Shown: positions 9,489-18,998, numbered from the stretch's first letter. The stretch: 64,000 bases of DNA from Fodinicurvata sediminis DSM 21159 (GCF_000420625.1 NZ_ATVH01000013.1:186001-250000), one strand, 5' to 3'. The notes: a model not told the origin generated them from the sequence alone. Made by a program: numbers and translations.

Positions 9489-10880
9489 ATGACTGAAATG
9501 CTGAAGACCGTCAGTCCCGTTGACGGAAGCGTCTATGTGGAACGCCCGCTCGCCGACGAGGGAGAGTTGGACCGGGCCCTTGAACGCGCCCGCCAGGGCC
9601 AGCGCATCTGGCGGAATACCCCCGTTGAAAAGCGCTGTGCCATTCTCAGCCGCGCCATCGACTATCTGGTCGAGCGCAAGGACCAGCTTTCCGAGCAGGT
9701 TGCCTGGCAGATGGGCCGCCCGATTTCCCAGGCGCCGGCCGAGGTCGGCGGCATGGAGGAACGCGCACGCCACATGATCGAGATTGCCCCCGAGGCACTG
9801 GCCGACATCCGGCCGACGCCCAAGGACGGCTTCGAGCGTTTCATCCGGCGCGAGCCCCAGGGCATTGTCGCCATCATCGCACCCTGGAACTATCCCTTCC
9901 TGACCTCGGTCAACGCCGTCATCCCGGCACTCGCAGCCGGCAACGCGGTCATCCTCAAGCCCTCGCACCAAACGCCGCTGTCCGCAGAGCGCTATGCCGA
10001 AGCCTTCGCTGCCGCCGGCCTGCCCGAGGGCGTGTTCCAGCCACTGCACCTTTCCCATCCGATCTCCGAGAAGATGATGGCCGACCCGCGCGTCAACTTT
10101 GTCTGCTTCACCGGCTCGGTTAAGGGCGGACATACGGTGCAGAAAGCCATCTCGAACCACTTTGCCGGTGCCGGACTCGAACTGGGCGGCAAGGACCCGG
10201 CCTACGTGCGCGCCGACGCCGACCTGCAGCATGCCGTGGACAGCCTGGTGGACGGCAGTTTCTTCAACTCCGGACAGTCCTGCTGCGGTATCGAGCGCAT
10301 CTACGTGGATTCCAAGCTCTATGACAGCTTCGTCGAGGCCTTCGTCGCACAGACCCGTGGCTATCGCCTGGGCAACCCGCTGGAGACCGAAACGACCATC
10401 GGTCCGATGGTGCGCCCCGCCGCCGCCGACTTCGTGCGCGGCCAGGTCAAGGAGGCCGTGGAGGCCGGTGCGCGCGCCCTAGTGGATCCCGCCGAGTTCC
10501 CTGCCAACGAGGAGGGCTCGGCTTATCTGGCGCCGCAGGTTCTGGTGGACGTGGATCACGACATGCGGGTGATGCGCGAGGAAACCTTCGGCCCGATTGC
10601 GGCGATCATGAAGGTGAATTCCGATGAGGAAGCCATCTCGCTGATGAATGACAGCGACTTTGGCCTGACGGCCGCTGTCTGGACCTCGGACGCCGAAGCC
10701 GCCCAGCGCATCGGCGATGCGGTGGAAACCGGCACCTTCTTCATGAACCGCTGCGATTACCTGGACCCGGCGCTTGCCTGGACCGGCGTCAAGGATTCGG
10801 GCCGCGGCTGCACGCTGTCACGCCTGGGCTATGAATCCCTGACACGGCCCAAGTCCTTCAATCTTCGCACGAAGCTCTGA
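9489..10880 (+). CDS. NAD(P)-dependent aldehyde dehydrogenase
   Basis: 463 residues of the ALDH superfamily. The coenzyme-site PWNYP, the general base in LELGGKDP and the catalytic cysteine in SGQSCCGIERIY (Cys265/266) are present, and EETFGPI appears near residue 365. Length is slightly short of the usual 480-500, with a compact N-terminus. It sits 12 bases after the gamma-glutamyl ligase and 57 bases before the iron-type alcohol dehydrogenase, and should take the aldehyde made by that dehydrogenase to the acid. By analogy with PuuC it would oxidise a gamma-glutamylamino-aldehyde, for example toward gamma-glutamylglycine if the starting amine is ethanolamine. Start ATG 9489 has a GAGGAACC site. 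Confidence 0.9.
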   Translation: MTEMLKTVSPVDGSVYVERPLADEGELDRALERARQGQRIWRNTPVEKRCAILSRAIDYLVERKDQLSEQVAWQMGRPISQAPAEVGGMEERARHMIEIAPEALADIRPTPKDGFERFIRREPQGIVAIIAPWNYPFLTSVNAVIPALAAGNAVILKPSHQTPLSAERYAEAFAAAGLPEGVFQPLHLSHPISEKMMADPRVNFVCFTGSVKGGHTVQKAISNHFAGAGLELGGKDPAYVRADADLQHAVDSLVDGSFFNSGQSCCGIERIYVDSKLYDSFVEAFVAQTRGYRLGNPLETETTIGPMVRPAAADFVRGQVKEAVEAGARALVDPAEFPANEEGSAYLAPQVLVDVDHDMRVMREETFGPIAAIMKVNSDEEAISLMNDSDFGLTAAVWTSDAEAAQRIGDAVETGTFFMNRCDYLDPALAWTGVKDSGRGCTLSRLGYESLTRPKSFNLRTKL

Positions 10881-10937
10881 CTCGTAACACCAGATGCAGC
10901 CACTCTGCGCGCCACGATCTCAAGAGGACATCCGACC

Positions 10938-12113
10938 ATGACCGAGCTTTCCGGAAACTGGGGTTATCCCACCAACATATGGGCCGGCCCCGGCCGCATC
11001 CACGAGCTGCCCGAAGCCTGCCGCCAGCTGGGCATTTCACGCCCCCTGCTGATCACCGACGCAGGCCTGAAGGATGCACCCATTGTCCAGGAGACCCTCG
11101 CCATCGCTGAGGGTGAGGGCCTGCACACCACACTCTTCGCCGAGGTGAAGGGCAACCCGGTAGGCGCGAATGTGGACGCCGGAGTCACGGCCTATCGTGA
11201 AGGCGGGCATGACGGCATCATTGCCTTTGGCGGCGGCAGCGGCCTGGATGCCGCCAAGGCCGTGGCGCTCATGGTCGGACAGACGCGTCCCATCTGGGAC
11301 TTCGAGGATGTGGGCGACAACTGGAAGCGTGCGAACGCCGAGGCCATCGCGCCGGTGGTGGCGGTTCCCACAACGGCGGGCACCGGCTCGGAAGTGGGCC
11401 GCGCCTCGGTCATCACCAACGAGGCCACGCACGAGAAGAAGATCATCTTCCATCCGCGCATGCTGCCGGGAATCGTCATCGAGGATCCGGGCCTGACCAT
11501 CGGACTGCCGGCCAAGGTCACCGCGGCGACAGGACTGGACGCCTTCGTGCATTGCTTCGAGGCCTATTGCGCGCCGGGTTTCCACCCCCTGGCCGACGGT
11601 TTCGCCATCGAGGGCATGCGGATCATCAAGGAATTCCTGCCGCGTGCTTACGAGAATGGCGAGGATATCGAGGCGCGCGCCAACATGCTGGCCGCCGCCA
11701 GCATGGGGGCGGCAGCCTTCCAGAAGGGCCTGGGCGCCGTTCACGCCATCGCCCATCCTGTGGGCGCGCTTTACGATACCCACCACGGGCTGACCAACGC
11801 GATCATCCTGCCCTATGTGATGCAGCACAACCGCCCGGTCATTGCCGAGCGCATGGACCTGGTGGCACGCGTGCTGGACCTGCCCAAGGGCGGTTTCGAC
11901 GGCGTGTTGGACTGGGTGCTGGAATTCCGGGAAGCGATGAACATCCCCAACAGCCTGGCCGAGATCGGCGTCGATGCCGAGCGATCTGCCGACATCGGCC
12001 GCATGGCCATCGAGGACCCCTCGGCCGGCGGCAACCCGCAGCAACTGACCGCAGAGACCCTTGAGCATATCTTCCTTTCGGCCCAGAGCGGGACCCTGCG
12101 GGAGGCCGTGTAA
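10938..12113 (+). CDS. Iron-containing alcohol dehydrogenase (type III)
   Basis: 391 residues of the Fe-ADH family. GGGSGLDAAKA (around 95-105) is the NAD-binding glycine motif; TTAGTGSEVGR and the metal-binding segments FVHCFEAYCAPGFHPLADG and GLGAVHAIAHPVGA, with the following DTHHG, carry the conserved His ligands. The enzyme should interconvert an alcohol and aldehyde with NAD(P). In PuuA-type pathways this step is done by an oxidase on the free amine end. Here an alcohol dehydrogenase takes its place, which is what a gamma-glutamylated amino-alcohol would need. Its stop codon shares one base (TAATG) with the amidotransferase start, so the two are translationally coupled. Confidence 0.9.
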   Translation: MTELSGNWGYPTNIWAGPGRIHELPEACRQLGISRPLLITDAGLKDAPIVQETLAIAEGEGLHTTLFAEVKGNPVGANVDAGVTAYREGGHDGIIAFGGGSGLDAAKAVALMVGQTRPIWDFEDVGDNWKRANAEAIAPVVAVPTTAGTGSEVGRASVITNEATHEKKIIFHPRMLPGIVIEDPGLTIGLPAKVTAATGLDAFVHCFEAYCAPGFHPLADGFAIEGMRIIKEFLPRAYENGEDIEARANMLAAASMGAAAFQKGLGAVHAIAHPVGALYDTHHGLTNAIILPYVMQHNRPVIAERMDLVARVLDLPKGGFDGVLDWVLEFREAMNIPNSLAEIGVDAERSADIGRMAIEDPSAGGNPQQLTAETLEHIFLSAQSGTLREAV

Positions 12114-12982
12114 TGGCACAGCTGCGCATCCTGGTGGTGGACGGCAACACGCCACAGCTCAACGATGCGCATGCCTCGCTGGGCGGAACACGGACTGCCG
12201 ATCACTACATTTCCGTGCTCAAGTCGCTCAATCCCGACGTGGAATGCGACAGCGTCCATCCCGCCGACACCTCTGGTGGCAGCCTGCCCCTGAGCGGGGA
12301 ACTGGCTGCCTATGACGGGATCGCCTGGACCGGTTCGGCCCTCAACGTCTACAACGACGAGCCGGAGGTGACGCGCCAGGTGGACCTGGCGCATGCCGCC
12401 TTTGCCTCGGGCACACCCATCTTCGGCAGTTGCTGGGGGCTGCAGGTGGCCACCGTGGCCGCCGGCGGCGAAGTCCGGGCCAATCCGCTGGGCCGCGAAA
12501 TCGGCTTCGCCCGGCGCATACGTCTTCTGGGGGAAGGTGGATCGCACCCCTTGCTGGCCGGCAAGGACCCGGTCTTTGACGCCATCTGCGTGCATCTGGA
12601 CGAGGTTTCAGTGGAACCGCCGGGCATGACGGTGCTGGCCGGCAACGACGTCAGCCGCATCCAGGCCGCCGAGATTCGCCACGATAACAGCGTCTGCTGG
12701 GCCGTGCAGTATCATCCGGAGTATGATTTCAACGAGATCGCCACGGTCATCCTGCGCTACCGTGATCGCATGCTCTCGGATGGCTTCTTTCCCGACATGC
12801 CGACCCTGGAACGCTTCACCAAGGACCTGAAGGCCCTGCAGGCCGATCCTGACCGCAAGGACCTGGGCTGGCTCTACGGCCTCAATGGAATGGTCCTGAA
12901 TGCTGCCGCGCGCAATCGCGAACTGGGCAACTGGCTGGACCAGCTGGTCATCCCGACCGCCCGCGCGCGGGGCCGCGGCTGA
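12113..12982 (+). CDS. Class I glutamine amidotransferase-like hydrolase
   Basis: 289 residues with a class I amidotransferase fold. The nucleophile elbow FGSCWGLQVA puts the catalytic Cys at 107, and QYHPEYDF supplies His201 and Glu203, so the triad is complete. There is no synthetase partner domain. In amine catabolism, stand-alone enzymes of this superfamily (PuuD, IpuF) hydrolyse the gamma-glutamyl amide to release glutamate and the amine product. Its coupled position at the end of the ligase-ALDH-ADH operon supports that role. The C-terminal 60 residues (after the triad) are an extension of unknown purpose. A generic GMP-synthase-like annotation would be less specific. Confidence 0.85.
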   Translation: MAQLRILVVDGNTPQLNDAHASLGGTRTADHYISVLKSLNPDVECDSVHPADTSGGSLPLSGELAAYDGIAWTGSALNVYNDEPEVTRQVDLAHAAFASGTPIFGSCWGLQVATVAAGGEVRANPLGREIGFARRIRLLGEGGSHPLLAGKDPVFDAICVHLDEVSVEPPGMTVLAGNDVSRIQAAEIRHDNSVCWAVQYHPEYDFNEIATVILRYRDRMLSDGFFPDMPTLERFTKDLKALQADPDRKDLGWLYGLNGMVLNAAARNRELGNWLDQLVIPTARARGRG

Positions 12983-13111
12983 TTCGGATCGCCTGCCTTC
13001 TGCGTTCAATGGGTTGATCGCAGACAGTGAAGCGTTCCACAATGCTGCCGCGAATCGGGGGCGCCCCGATGATCGCACGGGCCAGGGAAGGCGGCTCGGA
13101 ACGGGGGACTC

Positions 13112-14026
13112 ATGAAGGTGCGTAGATATCTTCGGGCTGCGACGGCGTGCGGCCTGGCTGTTATGGCCAGTGGCTGCGGGCTGGCCGACGCACCGCTCAT
13201 TGATCCAGCGGGACCGCAAGCCCTTGCGGAACGCAACCTGCTGCTCACCGCCCTGGCCCTGATGATGGTCGTGGTGATTCCCGTTTTCGCCATGACCTTC
13301 TTCTTCGTGCTGCGCTATCGCAGTTCGAACAGCAAGGCGCGCTATGATCCCGACTGGTCCTACTCAGGCCTGGTCGATACCGTCATCTGGGTCGTGCCGG
13401 CGCTCATCGTGATCGCCCTGGGGATCCTGCTCTGGAATGCTACACACAAGCTGGATCCCTACAAGCAGCTGCACACACAGGAAGAAGCGCTCGAGGTCCA
13501 GGTCGTGGCCCAGGACTGGAAGTGGCTGTTCATCTATCCCGAGCAGGGCGTCGCCTCGGTCAACGAGCTGGCCTTTCCCAGTGACCGCCCGCTCAGCCTG
13601 CGTATCACCTCCGACACCGTAATGAATTCCTTCCATATCCCGGCGTTGGCTGGACAGATCTATGCCATGGCGGGGATGCAGACACGCCTCAACCTGCTGG
13701 CCGACGCACCCGGGACCTTCACGGGGCGCAATGTCCAGTACAGCGGCGACGGTTTTTTCGGCCAGCACTTCAAGGCAATCGCCCAGACAGGAGAAGACTT
13801 CGATGACTGGGTGGAACAGGCCCGCAAGGCCCCGGATTCGCTTGATTCAGACAGCTACAAGGCGCTGGCGAAACCCAGCAGCAATCATCCCGTGACCTAT
13901 TATGCTGACGTGAAGGAAAACCTGTTCCAGGACATCATTGCGAAGTACGCCGCGCGTCCAGACTCGCAGGCGGCGCACACCCAGATCTCTTCCGAATCCG
14001 TCGAGGAATCCCGGAATGCTAGGTAA
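13112..14026 (+). CDS. cyoA: Cytochrome bo3-type ubiquinol oxidase subunit II
   Basis: 304 residues. A lipobox (MASGC, Cys22) suggests a lipidated, periplasm-facing N-terminus. Two transmembrane helices follow (about 45-70 and 90-112), then a cupredoxin domain in the periplasm. That domain shows [17 protein letters not shown] and [16 protein letters not shown] but not the Cys-x3-Cys pair of a CuA site, so this is a quinol oxidase, not a cytochrome c oxidase. First gene of cyoABCD; its end overlaps cyoB by 11 bases. Upstream 129 bases hold no gene. Start ATG 13112 follows a GGGGGAC sequence. Confidence 0.93.
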   Translation: MKVRRYLRAATACGLAVMASGCGLADAPLIDPAGPQALAERNLLLTALALMMVVVIPVFAMTFFFVLRYRSSNSKARYDPDWSYSGLVDTVIWVVPALIVIALGILLWNATHKLDPYKQLHTQEEALEVQVVAQDWKWLFIYPEQGVASVNELAFPSDRPLSLRITSDTVMNSFHIPALAGQIYAMAGMQTRLNLLADAPGTFTGRNVQYSGDGFFGQHFKAIAQTGEDFDDWVEQARKAPDSLDSDSYKALAKPSSNHPVTYYADVKENLFQDIIAKYAARPDSQAAHTQISSESVEESRNAR

Positions 14027-16061
14027 ACTGACCCTCGACGCCCTGCCCTTCTACAGCTGGGTCGCGATGGGAGGTGCCGGCCTGATCGTCTTTGGCGGTC
14101 TGGCCGTGGTCGCACTCATCACCTGGTTCGGCTTGTGGCGCTATCTCTGGAGCGAGTGGCTGACCAGCGTCGACCACAAGCGGGTCGGCATCATGTACAT
14201 CGTGCTGGCGCTGGTCATGCTGCTGCGCGGCTTCATCGACGCCATCATGATGCGTGCCCAGCAGGCCTTTGCGCTGAATTCCGACGGCTACCTGCCACCC
14301 GACCACTTCGACCAGATCTTCTCCTCGCACGGCACGATCATGATCTTCTTCATGGCCATGCCGTTCCTGTCGGGCCTGATCAACGTCATCATGCCGCAGC
14401 AGATCGGGGCACGGGACGTGGCCTTTCCCTTCCTGAATTCGCTGAGCCTCTGGCTGAGCGCTGCCGGCGCCGCTCTGGTCATGATCTCCCTGGTCCTGGG
14501 CACCTTCTCGACCGCCGGCTGGACCGGCTATCCGCCTTATTCCGGGATTGCCTACAACCCCTCGGTGGGGGTCGACTACTGGATCTGGGCCATTCTGGTC
14601 AGCGGCGTGGGCACGACCCTGACCGGCATCAACTTCGTCGTCACGATCCTCAAGCGCCGTGCGCCGGGCATGAAGCTGCTGCGCATGCCGCTGTTCACCT
14701 GGACCGCCTTCTGTTCCAGCCTGCTGATGATCTTCGCCTTCCCGGCGCTCACTGTCGTGGTCTCCATGCTGGCCCTGGATCGCATATTCGGCCTGCACTT
14801 CTTCACGAATGCAGACGGCGGCAACATGATGAACTACATCAACCTTTTCTGGATCTGGGGCCATCCGGAGGTCTATATCCTGATCCTGCCGGCCTTCGGC
14901 ATCTTCTCCGAAGTGGTGGCAACCTTCTCGCGCAAGCGCCTGTTCGGCTACACATCACTGGTCATCGCCACCATGGCGATCGGGCTGCTCTCCTTCACCG
15001 TCTGGCTGCACCACTTCTTCACCATGGGCTCCAGCGCCAACGTCAACGCCTTCTTCGGCGTCGCCACCATGGTCATCGCGGTGCCCACCGGCGTGAAGGT
15101 CTTCGACTGGCTGCTGACCATGTACCGGGGACGCATCGAGTTCCCGCCGCCAATGCTCTGGACGCTCGGCTTCATGGTGACCTTCGTCATCGGCGGCGTG
15201 ACCGGTGTGCTGCTGGCCATGCCCCCGGTGGATTACCTGATGCACAACACGACCTTCCTGGTCGCGCACTTCCACAACATGCTGATCCCGGGCGTGCTCT
15301 TCGGCTTCTTCGCCGGCTACATGTACTGGTTTCCCAAGATGTTCGGCTTCACCCTGGACGAACGCTGGGGCGCCCGCGCCTTCTGGTGTTGGATTATCGG
15401 CTTCTATCTCGCCTTCATGCCGCTATATGTCCTGGGCTTCATGGGCATGCCGCGACGCCTGGAACAGTACAATGTGGCGGAGTGGCAACCCTACCTGATC
15501 GTTGCGGCTTTGGGCGCCGTGGTCGTCCTCTTCGGGATCGCCTGCATGATCATCCAGCTTGTTGTCAGCATTCGCACCCGCCATGACCGACGGGACCTGA
15601 CCGGCGATCCCTGGAACGGACGCACCCTGGAATGGATGACCGCCTCGCCGCCGGCAGCCTACAACTTCGCTGTGCCGCCCCAGGTGGAAAGCATCGATGC
15701 CTTCCACGAGATGAAGAAGCAGGGCAAGGCCGAGGCGCTACCGCAACACTACAGCGACATCGAACTGCCGCGCAGCACAGCCTCCGGGGTCGTTTTGGGC
15801 GTCCTGGCTTTCCTGCTCGGCTTTGCCATGGTCTGGCATATCTGGTGGCTGGCCATTGCCGCCCTGGCGGCCATTGCCGGCACCATCATTGCACGCAGCT
15901 TCGATGATGAGCGTGAATACAGACTTCCGGCCGAAGAGGTCGAACGCATCGAAACCCGCCACCGCCAACTGCGCCAGGCCGCAGCACGCTGGGCGGCTGA
16001 TCCGGCCAGCGGCCGGACTGCAGAGGATGACACACCGACTTCCCAGGGACAGACGCCATGA
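14016..16061 (+). CDS. cyoB: Cytochrome bo3-type ubiquinol oxidase subunit I
   Basis: 681 residues, the usual CyoB length, with about 15 transmembrane helices. The haem and CuB ligands are in [26 protein letters not shown] (His with the cross-linked Tyr), WLHHFFTMG and [15 protein letters not shown]. The quinone-site residues of E. coli CyoB are matched in [15 protein letters not shown]. The complex oxidises ubiquinol, reduces oxygen to water and pumps protons across the inner membrane. I place the start at ATG 14016, inside the end of cyoA; the longer frame from 13938 is unlikely. The stop overlaps the cyoC start as ATGA. The haem O synthase gene cyoE is not in the window. Confidence 0.95.
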   Translation: MLGKLTLDALPFYSWVAMGGAGLIVFGGLAVVALITWFGLWRYLWSEWLTSVDHKRVGIMYIVLALVMLLRGFIDAIMMRAQQAFALNSDGYLPPDHFDQIFSSHGTIMIFFMAMPFLSGLINVIMPQQIGARDVAFPFLNSLSLWLSAAGAALVMISLVLGTFSTAGWTGYPPYSGIAYNPSVGVDYWIWAILVSGVGTTLTGINFVVTILKRRAPGMKLLRMPLFTWTAFCSSLLMIFAFPALTVVVSMLALDRIFGLHFFTNADGGNMMNYINLFWIWGHPEVYILILPAFGIFSEVVATFSRKRLFGYTSLVIATMAIGLLSFTVWLHHFFTMGSSANVNAFFGVATMVIAVPTGVKVFDWLLTMYRGRIEFPPPMLWTLGFMVTFVIGGVTGVLLAMPPVDYLMHNTTFLVAHFHNMLIPGVLFGFFAGYMYWFPKMFGFTLDERWGARAFWCWIIGFYLAFMPLYVLGFMGMPRRLEQYNVAEWQPYLIVAALGAVVVLFGIACMIIQLVVSIRTRHDRRDLTGDPWNGRTLEWMTASPPAAYNFAVPPQVESIDAFHEMKKQGKAEALPQHYSDIELPRSTASGVVLGVLAFLLGFAMVWHIWWLAIAALAAIAGTIIARSFDDEREYRLPAEEVERIETRHRQLRQAAARWAADPASGRTAEDDTPTSQGQTP

Positions 16062-16669
16062 CGGCCCAGGACAGAGTCCACTCCGCCGCTGAAGGCGCCG
16101 CAAATGCGGACGTTTATGAAGAGCGGACCCTCGGCTTCTGGCTCTACATGCTCAGCGATGCCGTCATCTTCGCCCTGCTGTTCGCGACCTACGTGGTCAT
16201 GGCCGGCAACATTGCCGATGCCCCCTCGCCGCAAAGCCAGTTCAGCCTGTCGCACGCCTTCGGCGAGACCCTGCTGCTGCTGACCAGCAGTCTGACCTTC
16301 GGCCTGGCCAGCCTGGCCCAGAAAGCGAACCGGCCCCGCCTGCTTCAGGCCTTCCTGCTGGTCACCTTCCTGCTGGGCCTGGGCTTCGTCCTGATGGAAC
16401 TCGTGGAGTTCCAGGGCATGATAGCCGCCGGCGCCAGCCCGGATCAGAGCGGCGCGCTCTCGTCGTTCTTCGTGCTGGTGGGCACGCATGGCCTGCATGT
16501 CTCAGTCGGATTGCTCTGGATCCTGGTCATAATGAGCCAGGTGGCCCTGAAGGGGCTCACCGCCCCCGTGTCCTCGCGCCTGGCCCGACTGGGCCTGTTC
16601 TGGCACTTCCTGGACATCATCTGGGTGGGCATATTCTCCGTGGTCTATCTGCCGGGAGTGCTGGAATGA
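16058..16669 (+). CDS. cyoC: Cytochrome bo3-type ubiquinol oxidase subunit III
   Basis: 203 residues with five predicted transmembrane helices and the haem-copper oxidase subunit III signature near the N-terminus ([18 protein letters not shown]) and end ([19 protein letters not shown]). It overlaps cyoB and cyoD by ATGA at both ends, so the three are made from one message with coupled translation. Subunit III stabilises subunit I and is thought to deliver protons or oxygen; it carries no metal. Nothing unusual in its length. Confidence 0.95.
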   Translation: MTAQDRVHSAAEGAANADVYEERTLGFWLYMLSDAVIFALLFATYVVMAGNIADAPSPQSQFSLSHAFGETLLLLTSSLTFGLASLAQKANRPRLLQAFLLVTFLLGLGFVLMELVEFQGMIAAGASPDQSGALSSFFVLVGTHGLHVSVGLLWILVIMSQVALKGLTAPVSSRLARLGLFWHFLDIIWVGIFSVVYLPGVLE

Positions 16670-16998
16670 CCGATTCGTCCCCGAACAACACCGTGCAACC
16701 GGTCCTGCCAGGCCTGAGACGCTACCTGACCGGCTTCGTTCTGGCGCTGGTCCTGACGGTCATCCCCTTCGCCCTGGTCGCAACGGGCAGCTTGCCACAA
16801 ACACAGACGCTGCTTGTTATCGCAGCCGCCGCCGTGGTCCAGATCCTGGTCCACCTGCGCTTCTTCCTGCACCTGGGCATCTCGACGACCCCCCGCGAAA
16901 CCCTGCTGGCGATCGCCTTTGCCTGCGTGCTGATCTTCATCATGATCGGCGGCAGCCTCTGGATCATGTTCGACCTGCACCAGCGCATGTTTACCTGA
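16666..16998 (+). CDS. cyoD: Cytochrome bo3-type ubiquinol oxidase subunit IV
   Basis: 110 residues with three predicted transmembrane helices, the expected size and topology of CyoD. The LVHLRFFLHLG segment in the middle is typical of the family. It helps assemble the CuB site of subunit I. The reading frame starts in the ATGA overlap with cyoC and is the last gene of the operon; paired hairpins follow immediately (16999-17062). Confidence 0.93.
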   Translation: MTDSSPNNTVQPVLPGLRRYLTGFVLALVLTVIPFALVATGSLPQTQTLLVIAAAAVVQILVHLRFFLHLGISTTPRETLLAIAFACVLIFIMIGGSLWIMFDLHQRMFT

Positions 16999-17062
16999 TC
17001 CCGGGGATGTCCCCGGGACGGCCGATTACCGCGCTTTCTAAAATCGTGGCTGGCCGTCCCGG
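16999..17062. terminator. Overlapping inverted repeats between cyoD and the convergent microprotein gene
   Basis: TCCCGGGG-ATGT-CCCCGGGA (16999-17018) is a perfect 8-bp stem with a 4-base loop right after the cyoD stop. A second, longer pairing joins CCGGGACGGCC (17013-17023) to GGCCGTCCCGG (17052-17062), perfect over 11 bp, and uses the right arm of the first, so the two structures exclude each other. There is no long T-run. The position between convergent genes suggests a bidirectional terminator or mRNA end-protecting structure. Confidence 0.55.
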
Positions 17063-17073
17063 AAACCATGGTA

Positions 17074-17202
17074 TCAGACCATGTCCCTGTGGTCGGCCTT
17101 TGCGGCCTTGAGGTCCTTCAGGAAAGCCAGGACGATGACGGCCAGGACCACTGCCGATATCAGTGGCCAGACCAGGACGTATGCAGCCAGTATTGTTCCC
17201 AT
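17074..17202 (-). CDS. 42-residue membrane microprotein, probable symporter accessory subunit
   Basis: An ATG at 17202, preceded by GCAGGAGTAGGAAG, opens a frame of 42 codons ending at TGA 17074-17076. The product begins MGTILAAYVLVWPLIS, forms one strong transmembrane helix (about residues 4-30), and ends in a short charged tail (KDLKAAKADHRDMV). It begins 41 bases after the stop of the sodium:solute symporter and on the same strand. Very small proteins are annotated beside some symporters of this family as small accessory proteins, and this one fits that pattern. It was too short for an ordinary ORF threshold. The ribosome site and composition make it a real gene in my view. Confidence 0.7.
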   Translation of the reverse strand: MGTILAAYVLVWPLISAVVLAVIVLAFLKDLKAAKADHRDMV

Positions 17203-17243
17203 CTTCCTACTCCTGCGTTCTTTGAGGATAAAGCCCGGTGCGA

Positions 17244-18908
17244 TCAGTCATGTTTCCGGGCCTCGCCCTCCGGGGTGGCGGTGTCCTGGAAATACCTGAC
17301 TCTCTGCGAGATCAGGTTGAAGTCGAACCCGTGCTTGCTTGCCATACTGAGCAGAAAGCAGATCACCGTACTGGCACCGTAGGCGGTCAACGAGCCGAGC
17401 AGGACGGTGTAATCTGCCAGGAACCCGATGAAGTACCAGGTCAGCAGCACGGTCATTACGACACCAACCACCAGGCCGGCCACGCGGCCCAGGAAGCCAA
17501 AGGTCATCAGGCCCAGAACCACACCCCCGCCAATGCCGGCGATGATCTCGAAGAAGGTGCCGATTACACCCTCCATGGGCAGCAGCTCGAAGCGCACGAT
17601 GGTAAAGAGCACCAGGCCACCGATCACAGCCGAGGTAAAAGCCACGTTCGTCACCCGGCCCCAATAGCAGCTGGCAATGACGGGAAAGACGATCGCGCCC
17701 CAGAGTGCACCGACGAAAACCAGCATCACCAGGATATCCAGCGAGTAGCTGGCCAGGACAAGACCGATCATAGTTGCCACGATCATGGTCACGCGCCCCA
17801 GGAACAGCATTCTGCGCGGATCCACATTTCCACGGGCCAGGTTCTTGGCATAGATGTCCGTCATCATGATCGCTGTCAGCGCGGACAGGTCGGAGTCCGC
17901 GGTGGAGGACAGCGAGCCGATGACAAGAATGAAGAACAGGGCGATCGCGAAAGGCGGCAGATAGCTGGACGCCATCTGCGGAATGATGTTGTTGAAGTCC
18001 CCGTTGGCCGGCTCCATGCCGGCCATCAGTGCCAACATTCCCAGCATGCCAAGTCCGATGACCACGGACCCATAGCCGATGGTTGCCGTTATGAAGGTGG
18101 GCTTGATCATGTCCTGGCGCACGGCGAACAGGCGTTGCGCAATGGTCTGATTGCCGATGGCATAGGCCAGCACCGCCACGAAGAAGGGCGCCCCCTGCTC
18201 CAGGATGGCGGTCCGGGAGAAGAAGTTCGCCTGCTCGGCGGTCAGGTTGGCCATCCCCTCGCTCAAGGCATCGGTACCCCCCATGTTAAACAGGACCCAG
18301 GGAATAATGACGATGGCCACGCCCATCATGGCGACCAGCTGGGCAAAGTCCGTCACGATGGATGCACGGAAACCCGACCAGAAGGTATAGATCAGCACCC
18401 CGATGCCGGCGATGAGTACACCCTGCACAAAGGTCAGGGGCGAGAGAATGGAAACCAGCGCACCCGCAGCGGTGAAGTTCACCATCAGGCTGATGATACT
18501 GCCCAACAGGTTCGAGAAGGCCATGATCAGCTGGCTGGAGGAACCGTGGCGCGCATGCATCACTTCGGCCAGGGTATGCGCGTTGGGCGCCAGCTTGCGG
18601 ATACGAATCCCGAAGGGATAGATGAAGAGAATCATCAAGGCGCCCCAGAGGCCGTAGTGCAGTGCGCCCGAAAGGCCATACTTGTAGCCGGAGGTCGCGG
18701 CACCATAGAAGGATGCTGCCCATATCCAGGTCGCCGTCATGCTGGCGGCCGCAATGCCGAAACCGACCTGGCCGCTTGAAACCATGTAGCCGTCCGCATT
18801 CTCCTTCTTGCGGCTGACCATCAACGAAAGCAGGAAGGTGCCCCCGTAGAAGGCCACCAGAAGTGCGATGACCACTGGCAGCGAGAATTGGTAGGAGAGA
18901 GTCTCCAT
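17244..18908 (-). CDS. Sodium:solute symporter family transporter
   Basis: 554 residues with about 13-14 predicted transmembrane helices in the SSS (LeuT-fold) family. Recognisable features are the N-terminal GYMVSSGQVGFGIAAASMTATWIWAASF and the later SLSSTADSDLSALTAIMMTDIY region, which corresponds to the sodium site. Members move urea, proline, pantothenate, short monocarboxylates and others with sodium, so the substrate cannot be read here. Its neighbours, the DUF1989-GcvT fusion upstream and a 42-residue membrane protein downstream, suggest it imports the substrate of that enzyme. Start ATG 18908 has a GGGGGAC site. A terminator-like hairpin lies in the 90-base gap before it, so it may have its own promoter or be attenuated. 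Confidence 0.88.
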   Translation of the reverse strand: METLSYQFSLPVVIALLVAFYGGTFLLSLMVSRKKENADGYMVSSGQVGFGIAAASMTATWIWAASFYGAATSGYKYGLSGALHYGLWGALMILFIYPFGIRIRKLAPNAHTLAEVMHARHGSSSQLIMAFSNLLGSIISLMVNFTAAGALVSILSPLTFVQGVLIAGIGVLIYTFWSGFRASIVTDFAQLVAMMGVAIVIIPWVLFNMGGTDALSEGMANLTAEQANFFSRTAILEQGAPFFVAVLAYAIGNQTIAQRLFAVRQDMIKPTFITATIGYGSVVIGLGMLGMLALMAGMEPANGDFNNIIPQMASSYLPPFAIALFFILVIGSLSSTADSDLSALTAIMMTDIYAKNLARGNVDPRRMLFLGRVTMIVATMIGLVLASYSLDILVMLVFVGALWGAIVFPVIASCYWGRVTNVAFTSAVIGGLVLFTIVRFELLPMEGVIGTFFEIIAGIGGGVVLGLMTFGFLGRVAGLVVGVVMTVLLTWYFIGFLADYTVLLGSLTAYGASTVICFLLSMASKHGFDFNLISQRVRYFQDTATPEGEARKHD

Positions 18909-18961
18909 TACGTTTTGTCCCCCGTATAATTCTTGGCTTTACTGACAACCGCCAGAATGAG

Positions 18962-18985
18962 AAAGGCGCCGGAAACCCCGGCGCC
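18962..18985 (-). terminator. Hairpin terminator after the DUF1989-GcvT gene
   Basis: On the minus strand GGCGCCGG and CCGGCGCC form a perfect 8-bp stem around a 5-base loop (18965-18985), followed by TTTCTCATT. It lies 14 bases after the stop of the fusion gene and 60 bases before the symporter start. It is a plausible but T-poor intrinsic terminator or attenuator within the putative operon. Confidence 0.55.
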
Positions 18986-18998
18986 TCCAACCCGAACG

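Noticed and set aside
13112-14026. Cytochrome c oxidase subunit II (CuA type)
   Set aside because: The CuA cysteine pair is absent and the gene is followed by CyoB, C and D signatures, so it is a quinol oxidase subunit.
14135-15586. 483-codon frame inside cyoB
   Set aside because: Out-of-frame shadow of an intact cyoB with all metal ligands.
17238-18779. 513-codon plus-strand frame over the symporter gene
   Set aside because: Gln/His/Asp-rich antisense translation of membrane segments; typical artefact.
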